Below are positions 7,538 through 14,913 of a stretch of DNA of 17,408 nucleotides, piece after piece; the first letter of the stretch is position 1; the number at the start of each line of letters is the position of its first letter. The position numbers were made by a program, and so were the translations under genes. Under the pieces are notes generated by a model, which saw only the letters and a program-made list of their open reading frames with translations, did no database searches and had not been told where the DNA came from. Location: NCBI GenBank assembly GCA_028694565.1, contig JAQVKR010000008.1:1-17408 (forward strand). Reading direction: 5' to 3'. This DNA is from Gammaproteobacteria bacterium (GTDB taxonomy: Bacteria; Pseudomonadota; Gammaproteobacteria; DSM-26407).

Positions 7538-9415
7538 ATGAGCGCGATGACTCGTCACCTTCCGCGAGCGGCCCTGCTGGGCCTGGTCCTGGCCCTGGCC
7601 GGCTGTACCGGGATGCCCCCCGCGGCCACCACCGCCCCCACGGGCGGAGAGGCGCAGGCGGAATCCCTGCTGCGCTCGGGGCAGCCCGCGCAGGCGGCCC
7701 GAGAGTATAGACGACTGGCCGATGCCGCGTCCCCGCCACGCCGCGAGGCGCTGCTGCTGAGCACCGCCGAGGCCTGGCTGGAAGCGGACGACGCGGCAGC
7801 CGCGCGCGCCACGCTGGAGGCGCTGGGCGGAAGCGCCCTGCCGGCCCCGCTCGCCGCGCGCCGGGCGATCGTGATTGGCGGGCTGCAGCTGCGCGACGGC
7901 GATCCCGAGGCGGCGCTGGCGAGCCTCCGCGGCCTGGAGGAGACGCCCCTCGACGCGCGCACCGAGAGCCGCTACCACCGTATCCGCGCCGAGGCCCTGG
8001 AGCGGGGCGGGCGCTTCGCGGATGCCGCGCGGGAGCGGGTTGCCCTGGATTTCCTGCTCTCCAACCCCGAGGCCATCCTCGCCAACCAGCGTGCCATCTG
8101 GGCCGACCTCAACCGCCTGTCTCCCGAGCAGCTCTCGGCACAGCGCACCCGGCCCGCCCCGGACACCTACAGCGGCTGGCTGGAGCTGGTCCTGGTGCAG
8201 CGGCTGTTCTCCAGCAATCCCGCGCAGCAGGCGCGGGAGCTCGGCAACTGGCGCGCCCGCTATCCCGACCACCCGGCCCAGCGCCACCTCCTCGCCGGCC
8301 CGGAAGCCCAGCCTGCGCCGACACAGTACCCCGATCGGCTGGCGCTGCTGCTGCCGCTGAGCGGTGAGCTGGCCGCCATCGGGCAGGCCGTGCGGGAAGG
8401 CTTCATGGCCGCCTACTATTCCGACAGCCGTGGCGGCGACGCCCCCCAGGTCCAGGTGCATGATACCCGGGTTGGCGGGGCCCGCGCCGCCTACGAGGCC
8501 GCCGTGGCCGCCGGGGCGGGAATGGTGGTGGGCCCGCTGACCAAGGAGGCGCTGGCCGATCTGGTCACGGGCGGCGGGCTCACGGTTCCAATCCTGGCCC
8601 TCAACCGGGTGGATGTATCGCCGCCGCCCGCGGGGCTGTACCAGTTCGGGCTCGCCCCCGAGGACGATGCCCGGGAGGCCGCCCGCCGCGCCTGGGATGA
8701 CGGCCACCGGCGCATGCTCGTCCTCGTGCCCGCCGGCGAATGGGGCGAGCGGGTGGCCCAGGCCTTCGTGGAGGTCTGGTACGCGGCCGGCGGCAGCGTG
8801 GCGGAGACACAGTACTACAGCGGCGACAGCCTGGCCGACTCGGTGAAGAACCTGCTCAACATCACCGAAAGCGAGCAGCGCCGCAGCCAGCTCTCCGGCC
8901 AGCTGGGCCGGCAGCTGAAGTTCCAGCCCCAGCGCCGCCAGGACGCCGATGCCGTGTTCCTCGCCGCCTTTCCCCGCGACGCCCGGCAGATCCGGCCCCT
9001 GCTGGATTTCTACTACGCCAGCGACCTGCCGGTGTACGCCACCTCCCATCTCTACAGCGGCAACCACAACCCCGCCGCGGATCAGGACATGGACGGGATC
9101 CACTTCGCCGATCTGCCCTGGATCATCGATCCCGGCCCGGAGGATCTCGCGCTCAAGGAGGACTTCGCCGCACTGTGGCCCGATTCGGCCGAGCGCTTTT
9201 CGCGCCTGTTCGCCCTGGGGCTCGACGCCTATACGCTGGTGCCCCGCCTGCAGGCCCTGATTCGCGATCCCGCCCTGAGCATTCCCGGACGCACGGGCCG
9301 CCTCAGCCTGGCCCCCGACGGCCGGGTGCACCGGTCGCTGGTCTGGGCCCACTTCGAGCAGGGCGTCGCGACACCCGACGTCGAGCCCGAGCCCGAATCC
9401 ACGGTCAGCCCTTGA
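7538..9415 (+). CDS. lpoA: Penicillin-binding protein activator LpoA (outer-membrane lipoprotein)
   Basis: LpoA is an outer-membrane lipoprotein that reaches through the periplasm and stimulates the synthase PBP1A. The 625-aa protein (E. coli 678) begins with a lipoprotein signal peptide, LVLALAGC being the lipobox, followed by a Pro/Thr/Ala-rich linker. Residues about 40-250 are an Ala/Leu/Arg-rich helical repeat region consistent with the TPR-like N-terminal domain. From about residue 263 (DRLALLLPLSGELAAIGQA) comes the LppC periplasmic-binding-protein-like domain, with GMVVGPLTKEAL and DADAVFLAAFPRDARQIRPLL. The ATG at 7538 has little ribosome-binding site; the ATG at 7550 (MTRHLPRA) is a plausible alternative. 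It is followed by yraN with a 4-base overlap. Confidence 0.93.
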   Translation: MSAMTRHLPRAALLGLVLALAGCTGMPPAATTAPTGGEAQAESLLRSGQPAQAAREYRRLADAASPPRREALLLSTAEAWLEADDAAAARATLEALGGSALPAPLAARRAIVIGGLQLRDGDPEAALASLRGLEETPLDARTESRYHRIRAEALERGGRFADAARERVALDFLLSNPEAILANQRAIWADLNRLSPEQLSAQRTRPAPDTYSGWLELVLVQRLFSSNPAQQARELGNWRARYPDHPAQRHLLAGPEAQPAPTQYPDRLALLLPLSGELAAIGQAVREGFMAAYYSDSRGGDAPQVQVHDTRVGGARAAYEAAVAAGAGMVVGPLTKEALADLVTGGGLTVPILALNRVDVSPPPAGLYQFGLAPEDDAREAARRAWDDGHRRMLVLVPAGEWGERVAQAFVEVWYAAGGSVAETQYYSGDSLADSVKNLLNITESEQRRSQLSGQLGRQLKFQPQRRQDADAVFLAAFPRDARQIRPLLDFYYASDLPVYATSHLYSGNHNPAADQDMDGIHFADLPWIIDPGPEDLALKEDFAALWPDSAERFSRLFALGLDAYTLVPRLQALIRDPALSIPGRTGRLSLAPDGRVHRSLVWAHFEQGVATPDVEPEPESTVSP

Positions 9416-9798
9416 GCGCCCCGCCCGGCTCCGGAGCCCGCCCGGCGGACCGGGGGCGCGCAGCCGAGGAACGCGCCTGCAGGCACCTCACGGCCGCCGG
9501 GCTACGCCTGCTGGAGCGCAACTTCAACAGCCGCCGCGGCGAGATCGATCTCGTCATGCGCGAGGGCGCCACGCTGGTCTTCGTCGAAGTCCGCTACCGC
9601 CGCAGCGACCGCTTCGGCAGCGGCGCGGAGAGCGTCGACGGGCGCAAGATGTCCCGCATCCTGGCGGCCGCCCGGCACTACCTGCAGCTCCACCCCGAGG
9701 CCGCCGATGGCCCCTGCCGTTTCGACGTGGTCGCCATCGGGCCCGGCGGCGGCGGCGGAGCCATCGACTGGATCCGCGATGCCTTCGGCGCCGACTGA
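9412..9798 (+). CDS. yraN: YraN family (UPF0102) endonuclease-like protein
   Basis: A 128-aa protein of the YraN/UPF0102 family, which has a restriction-endonuclease-like fold and no firmly established role. The family pattern is clear: RGRAAEERACRHLTAAG, LLERNFNSRRGEIDLVMREG (residues 34-52) and LVFVEVRYRRSDRFG. Glu44, Asp46 and Glu59 would be the acidic nuclease-like residues; the usual FVEVK lysine is Arg61 here. No ATG or GTG exists in frame before the conserved region. The TTG at 9412 overlaps the lpoA stop as TTGA, a variant of the ATGA coupling seen elsewhere, and is taken as the start. The neighbours lpoA and diaA match the E. coli order. Confidence 0.9.
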   Translation: MSAPPGSGARPADRGRAAEERACRHLTAAGLRLLERNFNSRRGEIDLVMREGATLVFVEVRYRRSDRFGSGAESVDGRKMSRILAAARHYLQLHPEAADGPCRFDVVAIGPGGGGGAIDWIRDAFGAD

Positions 9799-9892
9799 GG
9801 CCCAGGCCGGCCGGGCCCGGCACACGCCATCGGCGCCGCACCCGCCAACCGCAACGCCGCCGACCTCCGCTCGGGCACGCCGCAGGTAGTAA

Positions 9893-11127
<1,235 letters not shown>

Positions 11128-11142
11128 CCTTCGCGCCCCCGC

Positions 11143-11154
11143 GCCGGATCCGGC
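11143..11154. terminator. Palindrome between convergent stops, weak terminator candidate
   Basis: A perfect 12-base palindrome GCCGGATCCGGC fills the end of the 27-base gap between the convergent dolP and macro-domain genes. It has no U-run and effectively no loop, so a terminator role is only possible. Confidence 0.25.
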
Positions 11155-11655
11155 TCACACCGGCGGCTGCGCCAGCAGCCGCCGGTAGAGCAGCGCATCC
11201 GGCACGTTGAAACAGCAGGCCACCAGCAGCGCGAACCGCGACTCGTACGCCCGCATGGCCGAGAGGGCGATGGCCGCGGCCCGCTCGCGGGGAAATCCGT
11301 AGACTCCGGTGCTGATGGCCGGGAAGGCGATGCTGCGGGCGCCGCGCTCCGAGGCGGCCTCCAGGCAGCTGCGGTAGCAGCGGGACAGCAGCGACGCCTC
11401 CCCTGCGCCGCCTCCCCGCCACACGGGACCCGCGGTGTGTATGACCCAGCGCGCCGGCAGCCCGAACCCCGGCGTGACCCTCGCCTCGCCGGTGGGGCAG
11501 CCGCCGATGGCCTCGCAGGCGGCCTCCAGCTCCGGTCCGGCGGCCCGGTGGATGGCGCCATCCACCCCGCCTCCCGGGCGCAGCCAGCGGTTCGCCGCAT
11601 TGACGATGGCATCCACCCTCAGGGTGGCGATGTCGGCACAAACCGCGACAATCAT
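11155..11655 (-). CDS. Macro-domain protein, probable O-acetyl-ADP-ribose deacetylase / ADP-ribosyl hydrolase
   Basis: A single-domain 166-aa protein of the MacroD/YmdB type, which binds ADP-ribose and removes acetyl or ADP-ribosyl groups. Motifs are in order: VDAIVNAANRWLRPGGGVDG (residues 14-33), IHRAAGPEL, CPTGEARVTPGFGLP (53-67), WVIHTAGPVW (70-79) and AFPAISTGVYGFP (110-122). Asn22 and Asp32 correspond in spacing to the catalytic Asn25 and Asp35 of E. coli YmdB. The usual GDIT of the family is CADIA here. The ATG at 11655 is preceded by GGAGGGAG at good spacing; the frame is open upstream without homology. It faces dolP convergently and is divergent from the DUF3301-like gene. The macro domain is not part of the reference gene order. 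Substrate unknown. Confidence 0.92.
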   Translation of the reverse strand: MIVAVCADIATLRVDAIVNAANRWLRPGGGVDGAIHRAAGPELEAACEAIGGCPTGEARVTPGFGLPARWVIHTAGPVWRGGGAGEASLLSRCYRSCLEAASERGARSIAFPAISTGVYGFPRERAAAIALSAMRAYESRFALLVACCFNVPDALLYRRLLAQPPV

Positions 11656-11739
11656 CGCACTCCCTCCGCCACCGGCGGCCGCCGTCCACGGACATTGCGG
11701 CCGCCACAGGAGGTAGAATAGCCCCACCGCCGCACAGAC

Positions 11740-11753
11740 GCCCGCATGCGGGC
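11740..11753. repeat. 14-base perfect palindrome in the macro/DUF3301 divergent gap
   Basis: GCCCGCATGCGGGC reads the same on both strands and lies about 85 bases upstream of the macro-domain start and 117 bases upstream of the DUF3301-like start. It could be an operator or a chance GC-rich palindrome. A TAGAAT hexamer (11714-11719, plus strand) lies nearby without a good -35. Confidence 0.3.
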
Positions 11754-11869
11754 CGCGGCGGGCCGCGTCCGATGGACCGGCTGCGGGATGCGCCCCGGCC
11801 CGGCGCCTTTGTTCAACACCTTCACGCCTTCGTGGTGAACCGGCAGATGCCCGACGGTAAACTGACCCC

Positions 11870-12286
11870 ATGAACAGTCTGCACTGGTTCTGGTTCTTCG
11901 TCCTTGCGGCCCTGGCGGGGCGGGCATGGCACACGGGGCTGCAGGCGCGGGAGGCGGCGGTGCGTTTCGCCGACCAGGCCTGTCGGCTGCGGCGGCTGCA
12001 GTTGCTGGATCAGACGGTGGCGCTGAAGCGGATGCGGCTGGAACGGGAACCGGGGCGGAGGCTGCCGGCGCTGGTGCGCATCTACGACTTCGCCTTCAGC
12101 GACAATGGCCTCACCCGGCAGGAAGGACAGCTGGCCATGCGGGGGATGCGGGTGCTGCAGCTGCGACTGCCCGAGCCCGCTTCGCCGCCGATCCCCGAGC
12201 CGCCCCTCCGTGAGCCGCCGCTGGACATACCCGACTACAAGCAACCCGGCAACGTGGTCGTACCCTTCCGCCGCCCCCAGCGCTGA
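11870..12286 (+). CDS. DUF3301-like membrane-anchored protein of unknown function
   Basis: A 138-aa protein with one N-terminal membrane segment (about residues 5-20, FWFFVLAALAGRAW), then a short soluble domain. The middle, RLRRLQLLDQTVALKRMRL (residues 39-57), YDFAFSDNGLTRQEGQLAMRG and the closing VLQLRLPEP, resembles the DUF3301 family of proteobacteria, whose role is unknown. The last ~40 residues are a Pro/Glu-rich tail ending PGNVVVPFRRPQR. The ATG at 11870 has no strong ribosome-binding site. It stands alone: divergent from the macro-domain gene 214 bases upstream and convergent with sspB downstream. Family assignment is from motif recall. Confidence 0.75.
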   Translation: MNSLHWFWFFVLAALAGRAWHTGLQAREAAVRFADQACRLRRLQLLDQTVALKRMRLEREPGRRLPALVRIYDFAFSDNGLTRQEGQLAMRGMRVLQLRLPEPASPPIPEPPLREPPLDIPDYKQPGNVVVPFRRPQR

Positions 12287-12372
12287 GCCGCCGCTTCCCG
12301 GAACCCATCGAACCCGCCGGAACAGGCCTTCATCCGTGGCTTGCCCCCGGATGGCGCCGGTTTTCACCGCAA

Positions 12373-12388
12373 CCGGGGGAATCCCCGG
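12373..12388. terminator. Hairpin in the DUF3301/sspB convergent gap
   Basis: A perfect stem CCGGGG / CCCCGG with a GAAT loop, about 85 bases after the DUF3301-like stop. It has no U-run on either strand. Together with the hairpin at 12418-12436 it may serve as a bidirectional terminator between converging transcripts. Confidence 0.35.
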
Positions 12389-12417
12389 CCCACAGGCCCG
12401 AACGCGGAGACTGGCGC

Positions 12418-12436
12418 GGAACCGGGCTCCGGTTCC
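12418..12436. terminator. 8-bp stem hairpin, candidate bidirectional terminator
   Basis: GGAACCGG / CCGGTTCC with a GCT loop is a perfect 8-bp stem, the strongest of a cluster of hairpins in the 224-base convergent gap between the DUF3301-like gene and sspB. A further GACGTC-CGG-GACGTC hairpin (12498-12512) overlaps the sspB stop codon. None has a U-tract. Confidence 0.4.
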
Positions 12437-12510
12437 GGCCTGGAGACGGGGGATATCCGCGCCACCCCGCGGCCGGGGGCACGCTCCCGGTGCCCGCGAC
12501 GTCCGGGACG

Positions 12511-12900
12511 TCAGTCCACCAGCTTGAGGCGGGGGCGGCGGGGCGCGTCCCGTGGTCCGTCCTCCGGCGGCTTGGGCGGCTCGGGCGGGGGCTCTTCCTC
12601 GGGGAAGGCCATGCCCTGGCCGTTTTCGCGCGCGTAGATGGCCAGCACCGCGCCGACGGGAACATGGACATCCGTCGGCGTGCCGCCGAAGCGGGCGTTG
12701 AAGCGCACGGCCTCGTTGCCGAGATCCAGGGCGCGGACCGCCTGGGGCGCCACGTTGAGGACGATGCGCCCCTCCTCCACGAAGCGTTCCGGCACATCCG
12801 CGCCGGGATAGCCGGCATTCACCAGCAGATGGGGAGTCATTCCGTTGTCGACGATCCACTCGTAGAGGGCGCGGACAAGGTAGGGTCGGCTCGATGTCAT
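12511..12900 (-). CDS. sspB: ClpXP protease specificity-enhancing factor SspB
   Basis: SspB is the adaptor that carries ssrA-tagged proteins to ClpXP. The 129-aa protein is shorter than E. coli's 165. The folded domain covers residues about 1-100: SRPYLVRALYEWIVDNGMTP, HLLVNAGYPGADVP, GRIVLNVAPQAVRALDLGNE, VRFNARFGGTP and VHVPVGAVLAIYARENGQGM. A short Pro/Glu-rich linker (PPPEPPKPPEDG) leads to the C-terminal tail RPRLKLVD, which corresponds to the ClpX-binding tail (LRVVK in E. coli). The ATG at 12900 fits homology, with only a weak ribosome-binding site. It normally follows sspA directly; here a 502-base gap intervenes. Confidence 0.95.
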   Translation of the reverse strand: MTSSRPYLVRALYEWIVDNGMTPHLLVNAGYPGADVPERFVEEGRIVLNVAPQAVRALDLGNEAVRFNARFGGTPTDVHVPVGAVLAIYARENGQGMAFPEEEPPPEPPKPPEDGPRDAPRRPRLKLVD

Positions 12901-13402
12901 GCTACCAGTACCGTGACCCATGATTTCGGGCCCGTCAGCAGAATTCATGGGCGTGGAGCGAAGGGGTCTCCTCTCGCCAAGACGCCAAGGGAACAGCAAC
13001 TCTCTTCCAGCCATCGACGCTGCGGGCGATTCCGTGCACCTGCACCGCGGCGTCAACGATCGGCTTCCCCATCGCGGGTTCCGCCATTCTCCCAGTCCCT
13101 TGGCGTTCCTGGCGCCTTGGCGAGAGCAGGAAATTCCGTTGCGGAAAAAACCAACCCGGAAACTTCGGCCCGCCGCCACCATTGCTCCATGCGCATCGCG
13201 CACTTGGCGTTCGCCGCGAGCGGAACGTCCGCCCACAGCTTCCGCGGACGAGCCGGATTCGATACCTCCAGCGAGTCGCTGACCGGTCAGATGCAAGGCG
13301 CGCCCGCGCGGGAACGGCAGCCCCCCTCCCAGGCAAGCGCAACACCGCGGATGGCCCTGCAGCGGCGCGCTGAATGCCCCTGCAAGGGTAAGGCACAGCA
13401 CA
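12901..13402. other. Long intergenic region between sspA and sspB, with repeat element
   Basis: This 502-base gap separates two genes that are normally adjacent. I see no convincing gene: the open frames crossing it have no recognisable domain, and one is merely read through the repeat. It holds the CGCCAAG inverted-repeat element (12971-13126) and a 7-bp stem CGTCCGC/GCGGACG with an 11-base loop (13226-13250). A partial TTGGCGTTC copy occurs near 13204. No good sigma-70 promoter for sspB was recognised. Confidence 0.6.
12971..13126. repeat. Inverted-repeat element built of CGCCAAG units
   Basis: The left arm (12971-12993) reads CTCTCGCCAAGACGCCAAGG and the right arm (13095-13126) is its imperfect inverse. 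On the reverse strand the right arm begins CTCTCGCCAAGGCGCCAGGA and then carries ACGCCAAGGGAC. Each arm contains tandem CGCCAAG-like units 8-9 bases apart, and about 100 bases lie between them. This looks like a small mobile or MITE/REP-like element without a coding gene. The core has a GTGCA-CC-TGCAC palindrome. No target-site duplication was confidently identified. Confidence 0.6.
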
Positions 13403-14029
13403 CTAGTTGCGCATCTCCTTCTCCCGCCCGCTCAGGCTGGCGCGGAAGCTTTCGCGCTGGAACATGCGCTTGGCATAGGCCTCGAGATCCCGCGCCTGGG
13501 GCGGCAGCTCCACCCCGAGGGCCGGCAACCGCCACAGGACCGGCAACAGGGCGCAATCCAGCAGCGAGAACTCCTCGCCCAGGAAGAAGGGCTGCTTCTC
13601 GAACAGCGGCGCCAGGGTGGTCAGGCTGTCGCGAAGCACCTTGCGCGCCTGCTGGGCCGCCTTCTCGGGCCCGGCCTGGATCTGCTTCATCTGGGCATAC
13701 CAGTCCCGGTCGATGCGGTAGATCATCAACCGGCTCTGGGCACGCGCCACGGGATAGACCGGCATCAGGGGTGGATGAGGAAAGCGCTCGTCCAGGTACT
13801 CCATGATGATGCGTGACTGGTAGACCACCAGATCGCGGTCCACCAGCACGGGCACCGTGTCGTAGGGGTTCAGGTCATGCAGGTCTTCAGGCTTGTTGTC
13901 CGGATCGACGTCCACGATCTCGACGCTGACCCCCTTCTCCGCCAGCACGACGCGAACCCGGTGGCTGAAGGGATCCACGGGGTCGGAATAGAGATGCATT
14001 ACCGAGCGCTTGTTGGCCACGACCGCCAT
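13403..14029 (-). CDS. sspA: Stringent starvation protein A (SspA), GST-fold RNA polymerase-associated protein
   Basis: SspA binds RNA polymerase and reprograms transcription in stationary phase and starvation. The 208-aa protein has a glutathione-S-transferase fold: a thioredoxin-like N-terminal domain (MHLYSDPVDPFSHRVRVVLA, residues about 11-30, and NPYDTVPVLVDRDLVVYQS) and an all-helical C-terminal domain with FFLGEEFSLLDCALLPVLWR. As in the family, the catalytic cysteine of true GSTs is absent from the N-terminal motif. The ATG at 14029 has GGAGG six bases upstream; the GTG at 14032 is too close to that site. It lies downstream of the pet operon terminator and 502 bases before sspB. Confidence 0.96.
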   Translation of the reverse strand: MAVVANKRSVMHLYSDPVDPFSHRVRVVLAEKGVSVEIVDVDPDNKPEDLHDLNPYDTVPVLVDRDLVVYQSRIIMEYLDERFPHPPLMPVYPVARAQSRLMIYRIDRDWYAQMKQIQAGPEKAAQQARKVLRDSLTTLAPLFEKQPFFLGEEFSLLDCALLPVLWRLPALGVELPPQARDLEAYAKRMFQRESFRASLSGREKEMRN

Positions 14030-14059
14030 CACGGTCCTCCAATCAGATTGAACACAAAC

Positions 14060-14099
14060 AACCGAGGGGGGTCGGGGTATGCCCCGCCCCCCCTCGGTT
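14060..14099 (-). terminator. Terminator between petC and sspA
   Basis: AACCGAGGGGGG and CCCCCCCTCGGTT, with an inner GGGG/CCCC pair, form a long GC-rich hairpin. On the minus strand it is followed by TTGTTTGTGTT, a moderately T-rich tract. It should end the petABC transcript about 60 bases after the petC stop. Confidence 0.7.
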
Positions 14100-14123
14100 C
14101 AGTACAACCAGGAAGAGATGCAC

Positions 14124-14146
14124 CCGGGGCGCGAAGCCCGCCCCGG
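14124..14146 (-). terminator. Hairpin just downstream of the petC stop
   Basis: A perfect 8-bp stem CCGGGGCG / CGCCCCGG with a 7-base loop starts 11 bases after the petC stop codon. It has no U-tract. It may protect the mRNA 3' end or assist the terminator that follows. Confidence 0.4.
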
Positions 14147-14157
14147 CCGGCAGGCGG

Positions 14158-14898
14158 TCAGTGCACGTCCTTCCAGTACTCCTTCTTGAGCAGATAGGCC
14201 ACTCCAGTGAAGACGAGCAGGAATAGGATAACCCAGATTCCCATCTTTTCGCGCTCCACCCGCACCGGCTCGCCCACATAGGTGAGGAAGTTGGTCAGGT
14301 CCCGGGTGAAGCCGTCGTACTCGGCGGCGGTCATCTTGCCGGGCTTGACCTGCTCGAAACCCTCGAACACCTGGTGCTCGTTGCCCTCGGCATCGGTCTC
14401 GGTCTTGTAGACCGCCTTCTTCGCGCCCTCCAGCTCCCACAGCACATGGGGCATGCCCACGTCGGGGAAGACGAGGTTGTTCACGCCGTAGGGGCGCTTG
14501 TCGTCCAGGTAGAAGGTGCGCAGATAGGTGTAGATCCAGTCCGTGCCGCGATAGCGGGCGGTGACGGAGAGATCCGGCGGCGCCTTGCCGAACCACGCCT
14601 TGCCCAGATCCTCGGGCATGGAGACGGTGATCGTGTCACCCGCCTTCTTGTAGGACGGCAGGATGGTGCTCTTCAGCACCTCGTCGGAGATGCCCAGATC
14701 CTCGCTCATGCGGTTGTAGCGCATGAACTTCAGGGAGTGGCAGCCGACGCAGTAGTTGAAGAAGTGGCCGGCACCCCGCTGCAGGGACGCCTTGTCCGTG
14801 AGGTCGATCCCGGCCTTATCCAGATGCGGACCTTCGCCGGCGGCCAGGGAAACCATCGGGGCAAGGGCCAGCAGACTTGCAAGAATAATCTTTTTCAT
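14158..14898 (-). CDS. petC: Cytochrome c1 of the bc1 complex
   Basis: Cytochrome c1 takes electrons from the Rieske protein and passes them to soluble cytochrome c or to an oxidase. The 246-aa precursor has a cleavable Sec signal (MKKIILASLLALAPMVSLAA) and a periplasmic domain with the covalent haem motif CVGCH (50-54). The sixth-ligand region VFPDVGMPHVLWELEG carries Met149, and a C-terminal membrane anchor spans about 219-237 (MGIWVILFLLVFTGVAYLL), ending in a basic tail. There are no obvious insertions. The start ATG at 14898 lies 15 bases after the petB stop, with AAAGGGG upstream. It is the last gene of petABC and is followed by two hairpins. Confidence 0.97.
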   Translation of the reverse strand: MKKIILASLLALAPMVSLAAGEGPHLDKAGIDLTDKASLQRGAGHFFNYCVGCHSLKFMRYNRMSEDLGISDEVLKSTILPSYKKAGDTITVSMPEDLGKAWFGKAPPDLSVTARYRGTDWIYTYLRTFYLDDKRPYGVNNLVFPDVGMPHVLWELEGAKKAVYKTETDAEGNEHQVFEGFEQVKPGKMTAAEYDGFTRDLTNFLTYVGEPVRVEREKMGIWVILFLLVFTGVAYLLKKEYWKDVH

Positions 14899-14913
14899 CG
14901 TTCACGAACCCCT

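Noticed and set aside
7487-9352. A long minus-strand open frame continuing upstream of rsmI, antisense to lpoA
   Set aside because: It only extends the rsmI frame through GC-rich DNA. The translation is Gly/Ala/Arg/His-biased without any domain, while the plus-strand LpoA reading has full family homology, and RsmI homology starts at 7486.
12971-13126. CRISPR-like array made of the CGCCAAG units
   Set aside because: The units are only 7-9 bases long and contiguous, with inverted arms and no regular spacers, and no cas genes are present.
12920-13806. Open frames crossing the sspA-sspB gap, on both strands
   Set aside because: They run through the inverted-repeat element, have no recognisable family and no ribosome-binding site, and partly lie antisense to sspA.
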